Positions 15,944-20,972 of a stretch of 20,972 nucleotides of DNA are shown in pieces. The notes under the pieces were generated by a model that was given only the letters and a program-made list of their open reading frames with translations, did not search any database and was not told the origin of the DNA. A program made the position numbers and the translations under genes. This DNA comes from an uncultured Cellvibrio sp. (GTDB taxonomy: Bacteria; Pseudomonadota; Gammaproteobacteria; Pseudomonadales; Cellvibrionaceae). The DNA lies in NCBI GenBank assembly GCA_946481735.1, contig CAMLOU010000078.1:1-20972 (forward strand), in the 5' to 3' direction. How positions within the stretch are numbered: position 1 is the first letter of the stretch; every line of letters starts with the position of its first letter.

Positions 15944-15957
15944 ATAAACCGGTTACG
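15944..15957. promoter_or_regulatory. LacI-type operator, copy 3 (weaker)
   Basis: ATAAACCGGTTACG, 10 of 14 to the consensus but with the central AACCGGTTAC intact. It lies about 30-45 bp downstream of the predicted start site, a position suited to a secondary roadblock or looping site. Confidence 0.5.
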
Positions 15958-16056
15958 CCAGGCGGAGGTCTTCTCCCGGTCGCTCCAGGCGATTTCTTTG
16001 TTCGATGATGTAAGTCCCCGTTGTAATGCATTAAGCCTGCTGTTGTTTACTACCCT

Positions 16057-16080
16057 ACCCCGGCTTGCCGGGGTTTTTTT
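16057..16080 (+). terminator. Intrinsic terminator ahead of the AGE gene
   Basis: ACCCCGGC and GCCGGGGT form a perfect stem around TT (effectively a CTTG loop) and run straight into seven T (16074-16080). It is the best terminator in the window, and it lies upstream of, not after, the AGE gene. Confidence 0.85.
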
Positions 16081-16178
16081 ATGTGCGTGGCTTTTTGGAA
16101 AGCGCGCTTTCGCTTGTGCGACAATCACCCCCGGCTATTGGTGGCCTGAACCTTTAATCAATGAGGGAAGCAGTAACT

Positions 16179-17342
16179 ATGTCCCAGGACATGACTCAGC
16201 AATTGATCGCGGCGGCGCGCCGTATGGAAATATGGATCAGGGACCAGGCCCTGCCGTTGTGGCAAAAGGTCGGTTTTGACCCTGAAACTGGTGCTAACTA
16301 CGAACGCCTGCTGCCCGATGGGCAACCGGATCTGGAAGCCAGAACCCGCGTGCGGGTCCAGGCGCGGCAAGCATTTTTTTACGCAGCAGCCTATCATCGC
16401 GGCTGGTGTCCCCAGGGCCAGACGCTGGCGACCGGCCTGCTGAACTTTGTTCACCAGCGTGCGGCCCATCCCACCGCCGGTGGCGGTTATACCCATCTGC
16501 TCGACAAACACTTCACGGTTATCGATACCAAACAGGATCTCTACGATCACGCCTTCTTTGTGCTGGCCAACGCCTGGTGCTATCGCGCCTTTGGCGATGA
16601 AGCAGCACTGCGCGAGGCAGAGAAACTGGTAGCCCATCTCGACGCAAAATTTGGTGCGGACTACGGCGGTTGGATCGAAGGTGACTACGCCTATGCCTGT
16701 CGTCGACAAAACCCGCATATGCATTTGTTTGAAGCTTTTTTAGCGCTTTACGATGCGACTCAGGATGCAAAATGGTTGGCCCGGGTGGGCGAATTATTTG
16801 CGCTATTCCAGAGCCGTTTTTTTGATCCGCACCAACAAGTTCTGCTCGAATTTTTCAACGATGACTGGACCCGTTGCGCCGATGAGCGCGGCGATGTGGT
16901 GGAGCCCGGTCACATGATGGAATGGGTGTGGTTGCTGGATTGGTACAGCCGTCGTTCCGGCCGCCCGGTCAAGCGTTACACCGATGCGCTCTACAACAAA
17001 GCGCTGGAGATCGGCGTCGATAAATCCGGTTTACTGTTCGATGCGGTGATGCCCGATGGCCGCGTGCTGGATCACAACAAGCGCTGCTGGGGGCTCACGG
17101 AATTTATCAAGGCCAACCTGGTGCAGATCCGCGCGGGCGACCCAAAAGCCACCGAGCGTGCAGTGAAAGGCGTGGAGGATTTATTTACCTATTACTTGTG
17201 TGCCTCAACGCCCGGTTCCTATGTGGACCAACGTGGGGCTGACGATGAAGTGGTGGTGGATGTCGCGCCGGCCAGCACGCTCTACCACCTGATCGTACTG
17301 GCGATGGAGTTGCTGGATCACTGCGAAACTTATAGCGCCTGA
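16179..17342 (+). CDS. AGE-superfamily sugar isomerase/2-epimerase, probably acting on D-mannose
   Basis: 387-aa (alpha/alpha)6-barrel enzyme; GGGAAG 8 nt upstream supports the ATG at 16179 over an in-frame ATG at 16161. Superfamily motifs are in order: RVRVQARQAFFYAAAYH, LYDHAFFVLA, NPHMHLFEAFLALYDAT, VVEPGHMMEWVWLLDWY and PASTLYHLIV, providing the three conserved histidines and the acidic partners. The R-x-R-x-Q-A-R-Q motif and the length are closer to mannose isomerases/2-epimerases than to cellobiose or mannobiose 2-epimerases, whose equivalent segment reads differently. The predicted role is D-mannose to fructose or glucose in the cytosol, feeding mannose from mannan into central metabolism. 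A mannose-epimerising enzyme of this superfamily is known from a Cellvibrio galactomannan cluster. Mannobiose epimerase activity is the main alternative. The stop codon lies within a hairpin shared with the convergent lacI-type gene. Confidence 0.85.
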   Translation: MSQDMTQQLIAAARRMEIWIRDQALPLWQKVGFDPETGANYERLLPDGQPDLEARTRVRVQARQAFFYAAAYHRGWCPQGQTLATGLLNFVHQRAAHPTAGGGYTHLLDKHFTVIDTKQDLYDHAFFVLANAWCYRAFGDEAALREAEKLVAHLDAKFGADYGGWIEGDYAYACRRQNPHMHLFEAFLALYDATQDAKWLARVGELFALFQSRFFDPHQQVLLEFFNDDWTRCADERGDVVEPGHMMEWVWLLDWYSRRSGRPVKRYTDALYNKALEIGVDKSGLLFDAVMPDGRVLDHNKRCWGLTEFIKANLVQIRAGDPKATERAVKGVEDLFTYYLCASTPGSYVDQRGADDEVVVDVAPASTLYHLIVLAMELLDHCETYSA

Positions 17343-17357
17343 GCCTCGGCTCAGGCG
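17336..17357. terminator. Bidirectional hairpin spanning both stop codons
   Basis: CGCCTGAGCC and GGCTCAGGCG form a perfect 10-bp palindrome with 2 nt between the arms (effectively a CTCG tetraloop). The TGA of the AGE gene (17340-17342) and the TGA of the regulator gene (read from 17353 to 17351) are mirror halves of it. No T-run follows on either side, so termination strength is uncertain. Confidence 0.5.
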
Positions 17358-18352
17358 TGCGTCGGTGCCGGGCCGGTGCTTTTGCGGATGATAAATTCAG
17401 TCGGTAATACACACACGGTTTGACTGAGGGTTTCGCCTTCAATCAGCCGCAACAGCATATCCATCGCCATCTTGCCCATCTCTTCTGCCGGTTGCGAAAT
17501 CGTGGTCAGGCTCGGATCGCAATATTTGGCGTAGGCAATATCGTCAAACCCGGTTACCGACATATCTTCAGGGATGCGAATGCCCTGGGATTTCAACGTC
17601 TGCATTGCACCGATGGCCATTTCGTCGTTCATGGAAAAGATCGCCGTCGGGCGTTCTTTCATATTGCAGAACTGGAAGGCGCTGTTCAGACCGGACCACA
17701 TGGTGAAGTCGCCTTCGGCAATTAAATCTTTATCAAACGGAATACCGGCGGACGCCAGGCTTTCTTTATAGCCTTCCAGCCGATCAATGGTGTGCGGGTT
17801 ATCTTTCAGGCCGGAGATCACGCCGATGCGGCGGTGGCCCAATGAAATCAGGTAATCCACCATGGTGCGTGCCGCGGCGCGGTTGTCGATACGAATGGAG
17901 GGGCCGGTGGTAAATTCGCAGCCACAGGCATTCACACAGGCAATGCCCGGCGGAATATTGCTGTGGCTTTTCTCCGAGCTGGGGCGCAACTGGATGATGC
18001 CGTCCGCCAGGCGGGTTTCCACGCGGCGAATATAGTCCTGTTCACGTTCCGAGGTGCCGCGCGTATCGCCCAGCAGCACGGCATAACCTTTTTGTTGCGC
18101 ACGATCTTCCAGGGCGCGAATAAACAGGGAGTAAAACGGGTTGGCGATATCAGGAACCAGCACCACCACCGCATAGGAACGTGTGGAGCGAAAGTTGCGC
18201 GCGAGCATGTTGGGCCGGTAACCCACCTGGGCGATAGCGGTTTTGACCTTGGCCAGGCTTTCATTGGATACCTTTTCCGGTGCGCTCAGGGCGCGGGACA
18301 CGGTAGCAACCGACACTCCGGCTATGCGGGCAACATCTCGAATATTCGACAT
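17351..18352 (-). CDS. LacI/GalR-family transcriptional regulator
   Basis: 333 aa from the ATG at 18352, where the classical N-terminus MSNIRDVARIAGVSVATVSR begins; an earlier in-frame ATG at 18418 would add 22 residues before the helix-turn-helix. The DNA-binding domain covers residues 4-55, with recognition helix SVATVSRAL and hinge RPNMLARNFRS. The periplasmic-binding-protein-like sensor domain follows, with VPDIANPFYS, LGHRRIGVISG, NDEMAIGAMQTLK and VTGFDDIAYAKYCDPSLTTI, the usual sugar-site landmarks. Being divergent from the symporter gene and convergent with the AGE gene, it is the obvious candidate to bind the TGTAACCGGTTACA sites and to respond to mannose or a manno-oligosaccharide. 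Direct repeats just upstream of its start (18402-18426) could serve autoregulation. Confidence 0.93.
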   Translation of the reverse strand: MSNIRDVARIAGVSVATVSRALSAPEKVSNESLAKVKTAIAQVGYRPNMLARNFRSTRSYAVVVLVPDIANPFYSLFIRALEDRAQQKGYAVLLGDTRGTSEREQDYIRRVETRLADGIIQLRPSSEKSHSNIPPGIACVNACGCEFTTGPSIRIDNRAAARTMVDYLISLGHRRIGVISGLKDNPHTIDRLEGYKESLASAGIPFDKDLIAEGDFTMWSGLNSAFQFCNMKERPTAIFSMNDEMAIGAMQTLKSQGIRIPEDMSVTGFDDIAYAKYCDPSLTTISQPAEEMGKMAMDMLLRLIEGETLSQTVCVLPTEFIIRKSTGPAPTHA

Positions 18353-18788
18353 AGGACGACTCTTGGGCGCTGGTTCAACAAGGATTGGTATGAAACGGCA
18401 ACAGACGTTATGTAACAAACGTTATGACAATTTCGGCTTATTTATCGCTTTAAACGTGCCGTGACATCGAAAATCTACTACACGTTTGCAACTCTGACTA
18501 GCAAAAAAAGTTGTAACCGATTACATTATGCATCTCTGAGTGTAAGTTGATCGCTATCAGGCATCATGGCATTATCAGCCCGCCCTTATCGGGCGTGGCC
18601 TCGCAGGTATTGCGCAGGTTTGCGCGGGCGTCCAGGTTGATGGCAGAACCTGCGTCGCCATCGAATGGTCGAGATTTTCGCGCTTTGTCCTCGGCAGGAT
18701 CGATTGATACCGGCATACAAAAAAATGCTCGCTTCAGCGAACAACATACTAACGGCCACCGGCCACTCAATAATAATTGGAAGTACTC
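18353..18788. other. Divergent control region between regulator and symporter
   Basis: About 436 bp. On the regulator side it carries an 11-bp near-identical direct repeat (18402-18412, 18416-18426) and an AAACGTG/CACGTTT inverted pair (18452-18458, 18481-18487). The operator lies at 18512-18525. The remaining ~260 bp form the symporter leader, with only small hairpins (for example CGCCC/GGGCG near 18581-18595). A longer frame that overlaps the symporter start (18547-18933) is not credible as a gene. Confidence 0.5.
18512..18525. promoter_or_regulatory. LacI-type operator, copy 4
   Basis: TGTAACCGATTACA, 13 of 14 to the consensus, in the divergent region between the regulator gene (start 160 bp away) and the symporter gene (start 264 bp away). 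It could control either or both. Confidence 0.7.
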
Positions 18789-20651
18789 ATGCAGCTGGCA
18801 ACTCTCGATCTTGCGATCATCCTGTTATATATCCTGGCAACATTGGTGGTCGGCTTCTGGATTTCAAGCCGCGCCTCCAAAGACATCAAAAGTTATTTCC
18901 TTGGCGGCAACAAACTGGCCTGGTGGCAATTAGGTTTGTCCAACGCCTCGGGTATGTTCGACATCAGCGGGACCATGTGGTTGGTCTACCTGTTGTTCGT
19001 CTACGGTCTCACCAGCGTTTACATTCCCTGGTTATGGCCGGTCTTCAACCAAATTTTCCTGATGGTTTTCTTGTCCGTGTGGTTGCGCCGTTCTGGCGTG
19101 ATGACCGGTGCGGAATGGATTACCTTTCGTTTCGGTGAAGGCACGGGCGCAAAACTGTCTCACTTTGTCGTCGTGTTGTTTGCGCTTATCAGTGTGATGA
19201 GTTTCCTGGCCTACGGTTTTATCGGTATCGGTAAATTTGCGTCGGTATTTTTGCCGTGGAAATTTTCCGCAGATCCTTACTGGAACGATGTCGCCTACGG
19301 TTTGATCATCACTGCACTGACTACGATTTACGTGGTGAAGGGCGGTATGTTCAGTGTGGTGTTCACCGAAGTACTGCAATTTTTCATCATGACGGTTGCC
19401 TGTATCGCCGTGGGCATTATTGCCATGAATCAGGTGTCGCCAGAGATGCTTGCAACGGTGATTCCCGACGGCTGGACCAGTGTATTTTTTGGTTGGGAAC
19501 TGAATCTGGATTGGTCCCACGTATTGCCTGCGGCCAATGAAAAAATCCTGTCGGACGGCTACTCCATGTTTACCATCTTCTTTATGTTGATGGTATTAAA
19601 AGGCGTGCTCCTGAGCATGGCCGGCCCCGCGCCAAACTACGACATGCAGCGTGTGCTTTCTGCCAAGACACCGGTAGAAGCGGCGAAGATGAGCTGGTTT
19701 GTGAACGTGGTGCTGATTTTCCCGCGTTATATGTTGATCGCTGGTTTAACGGTATTGGCGCTGGCGTTTTTTATGGACGACCTGCGCGCGATGGGCCCCA
19801 ACGTGGATTTTGAACAGATCCTCCCGTTTGCGTTAAAAAATTATATTCCCACCGGTTTGCTCGGCTTGTTGATCGCCGGTTTGCTCGCCGCCTTTATGTC
19901 GACCTTTGCCGCCACCACCAACGCCGCACCGGCCTATGTGGTCAACGATATTTACAAGCGCTACATCAACCCCAATGCGGACGCTAAAAAATATGTCTAT
20001 CTTAGTTATACCGTCTCAGTGATCTTCGTGATCCTGGGGGTGGGCATTGGTTTGTTTATTCCGTCATTGAATGTGGTGATCCAGTGGATTGTGAGTGCGC
20101 TCTTCGGTGCTTACACGGCATCCAACGTGCTCAAGTGGTACTGGTGGCGTTTCAACGGTTTCGGTTATTTCTGGGGCATGATCACCGGCTTTGCCATCGC
20201 CATGCCGTTGATCTTTACCGACATTCATCCGATCAATGCATTCCCCTTTATGTTCGCGGCTTGCTTGCTGGTGTGTATCGGTGCATCGCTCGCGACCAAA
20301 CCGGACGATATGGAAGTGCTGAAAAAGTTTTACCTGAAAGTGCGCCCCTGGGGTTTCTGGGGTCCGGTGTTGGAAGCCGCGCGTAAAGATCATCCTGAAC
20401 TCAAAGCCAACACGGACTTTGGGCGCGATGCAATTAACGTTATTGTCGGGATTATCTGGCAAACCGCGCTGGTGGCGGCGCCGATTTTTATGGTGATCAA
20501 GCACTGGCAGGAATTTATTATTTCGATGATCGTGGTGGCACTGACCAGCCTGTTCCTGTGGCGCAACTGGTACGTGAAACTGAAAGATTATCCGGACGAT
20601 ATGCCAGCGGACTATTTGCCGCAAAATGACACGGGTGTAAGTAAGCCCTGA
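18789..20651 (+). CDS. Sodium:solute symporter (SSS family)
   Basis: 620-aa inner-membrane Na+-coupled transporter, probably for mannose or a small manno-oligosaccharide. The ATG at 18789 has GGAAG 6 nt upstream; a TTG four codons earlier is in frame. The first helix (LDLAIILLYILATLVVGFWI) is followed by SSRASKDIKSYFLGGNKLAW, the classical SSS signature region, then SNASGMFDISGTMW. About 13-14 hydrophobic segments are visible, with the conserved LIAGLLAAFMSTFAATTNAA in the second half, which resembles the Na+-site helix of the family. The C-terminus is hydrophilic, with a further helix pair. Its place after an operator and directly before a GH130 phosphorylase gene supports import of the phosphorylase substrate. 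The exact sugar cannot be read from the sequence. Confidence 0.9.
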   Translation: MQLATLDLAIILLYILATLVVGFWISSRASKDIKSYFLGGNKLAWWQLGLSNASGMFDISGTMWLVYLLFVYGLTSVYIPWLWPVFNQIFLMVFLSVWLRRSGVMTGAEWITFRFGEGTGAKLSHFVVVLFALISVMSFLAYGFIGIGKFASVFLPWKFSADPYWNDVAYGLIITALTTIYVVKGGMFSVVFTEVLQFFIMTVACIAVGIIAMNQVSPEMLATVIPDGWTSVFFGWELNLDWSHVLPAANEKILSDGYSMFTIFFMLMVLKGVLLSMAGPAPNYDMQRVLSAKTPVEAAKMSWFVNVVLIFPRYMLIAGLTVLALAFFMDDLRAMGPNVDFEQILPFALKNYIPTGLLGLLIAGLLAAFMSTFAATTNAAPAYVVNDIYKRYINPNADAKKYVYLSYTVSVIFVILGVGIGLFIPSLNVVIQWIVSALFGAYTASNVLKWYWWRFNGFGYFWGMITGFAIAMPLIFTDIHPINAFPFMFAACLLVCIGASLATKPDDMEVLKKFYLKVRPWGFWGPVLEAARKDHPELKANTDFGRDAINVIVGIIWQTALVAAPIFMVIKHWQEFIISMIVVALTSLFLWRNWYVKLKDYPDDMPADYLPQNDTGVSKP

Positions 20652-20670
20652 TCATTTAACAATGCAAAGC

Positions 20671-20731
20671 CACTGCCCGGTGTTGCACCTTGCCGGGCAG
20701 TGTTCAACAGCAAAAAAGGTGCAATTTTTTT
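20671..20731 (+). terminator. Hairpin with alternative pairing and T-run after the symporter gene
   Basis: CACTGCCCGG and CCGGGCAGTG (20671-20680, 20693-20702) form a perfect 10-bp stem with a 12-nt loop. The loop sequence TTGCACCTT (20683-20691) is complementary over 9 bp to AAGGTGCAA (20716-20724), which directly precedes seven T. The second pairing, not the first hairpin, is the one adjacent to the T-run. It is a terminator or an attenuator before the GH130 gene. Confidence 0.6.
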
Positions 20732-20741
20732 GGCAGATTTT

Positions 20742-20755
20742 TGTAACCGGTTACG
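20742..20755. promoter_or_regulatory. LacI-type operator, copy 5
   Basis: TGTAACCGGTTACG, 13 of 14 to the consensus, 56 bp before the GH130 start codon and just after the hairpin/T-run. TTGTAA overlapping it could be a -35, but no good -10 stands at the right spacing (GATGAA at best). It suggests that the GH130 gene begins its own regulated transcript. Confidence 0.7.
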
Positions 20756-20811
20756 TTTGCATTGATGAAAACGCGGCGTCAGGTCAGTATCAATCCTAGG
20801 GTTTATTGAAT

Positions 20812-20972
20812 ATGAGTAATTTTAAAAGCGCAGTACAAAACCTGTTGAAAGAGCACGAGGCGCTGGTGACGAAAACCAATGTGCCCAGAGCGCAGGGCAA
20901 CGGTATCTACACCTGCTACGAAAATCCGATCCTCACGGCGGAGCATGCGCCCATCTTCTGGCGCTACGACCT
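20812..20972 (+). CDS. GH130 beta-1,4-mannosylglucose phosphorylase (3' partial)
   Basis: Only 53 full codons are in the window. The ATG at 20812 has AGGG about 10 nt upstream. The protein opens MSNFKSAVQNLLKEHEALVT, continues with NVPRAQGNGIYTCYENPILT, and reaches AEHAPIFWRYDL at the edge. The E-A-L, G-N-G and P-x-L-T-x-x-H-x-P-x-F-W-R-Y-D pattern is that of GH130 subfamily 1, the 4-O-beta-D-mannosyl-D-glucose phosphorylases, rather than the manno-oligosaccharide phosphorylases of subfamily 2. The reaction would give mannose-1-phosphate and glucose in the cytosol from Man-Glc, derived either from glucomannan or from mannobiose after 2-epimerisation. Catalytic residues lie beyond the window. 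Confidence 0.8.
   Translation, partial: MSNFKSAVQNLLKEHEALVTKTNVPRAQGNGIYTCYENPILTAEHAPIFWRYD

Larger units (their letters stand above)
15912..16080 (+). ncRNA. Candidate small RNA or attenuated leader
   Basis: Inferred transcript of about 170 nt, from the promoter at 15877-15905 to the intrinsic terminator at 16057-16080. It contains no plausible ORF and ends about 100 bp before the AGE start codon. It may be a free-standing small RNA induced with the locus, or a leader whose read-through sets AGE expression. I recognise no known RNA family in it. Confidence 0.35.
15728..16178. other. Intergenic and leader region before the AGE gene
   Basis: About 450 bp without a credible gene. It contains, in order: an AT-rich spacer, a promoter overlapping an operator (15877-15905), a second operator (15944-15957), a perfect intrinsic terminator (16057-16080), a 14-bp palindrome GAAAGCGCGCTTTC (16098-16111), and the ribosome-binding site of the AGE gene. 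The order implies a short separate RNA, or attenuation of the leader. Confidence 0.6.

Noticed and set aside
15817..16128. Antisense 103-codon frame before the AGE gene
   Set aside because: It crosses the predicted promoter, both operators and the terminator, and the product has no recognisable character.
18547..18933. 128-codon frame overlapping the symporter start
   Set aside because: It runs out of frame through the first 145 bp of the symporter gene, which has a clear signature sequence and Shine-Dalgarno, and it shows no protein-like pattern.
1..20972. Mobile element, CRISPR array, tRNA or phage genes
   Set aside because: I looked for transposase motifs, regularly spaced repeats, tRNA cloverleaf features and integrase signatures and saw none.

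Overview
The window looks like chromosome of a Cellvibrio-type polysaccharide-degrading gammaproteobacterium. This is inferred from the TonB-dependent receptor class, the mannan-type gene set and the gammaproteobacterial order of the housekeeping genes; no rRNA or marker search was possible. No tRNA, rRNA, CRISPR array, insertion sequence or phage gene was seen.

Bases 1-6300 are housekeeping. They hold dbpA (5' end cut by the window edge), then a leftward run yrfG - hslR - DUF4124 gene - hslO. Divergent from it lie nudE and cysQ, which overlap. A small two-helix membrane protein gene points back at cysQ, and a secreted or lipidated glutathione peroxidase closes the block with a strong hairpin.

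Bases 6300 to the right edge look like a mannan or glucomannan uptake and catabolism locus. In order: a large TonB-dependent receptor; a lipoprotein built on a GH5 mannanase-like barrel; a PAS-PAS-PAS-GGDEF-EAL protein; an AGE-superfamily sugar isomerase/epimerase; a convergent LacI-family regulator; a divergent sodium:solute symporter; and the first 53 codons of a GH130 beta-mannosylglucose phosphorylase. The likely flow is capture and outer-membrane import of oligosaccharides (lipoprotein plus receptor), inner-membrane import (symporter), phosphorolysis of Man-Glc units (GH130) and conversion of free mannose (AGE enzyme).

Two things stand out. First, the GH5-like lipoprotein seems to have lost the Asn-Glu acid/base pair (Ser179-Gly180 in its place). 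Its barrel also appears to be interrupted between strands 7 and 8 by three beta-sandwich modules, because the WAWSW-type strand-8 segment is found only at the far C-terminus. It may be a glycan-binding pseudo-enzyme that works with the receptor. Second, a palindrome close to TGTAACCGGTTACA occurs before four transcription units (6622, 15878 plus 15944, 18512, 20742). At two of them it overlaps the -35 of a good promoter, which outlines a regulon probably controlled by the local LacI-type protein. RNA-level signals add to this: an intrinsic terminator inside the leader of the AGE gene, and a hairpin whose loop can pair with a sequence just before a T-run between the symporter and GH130 genes.
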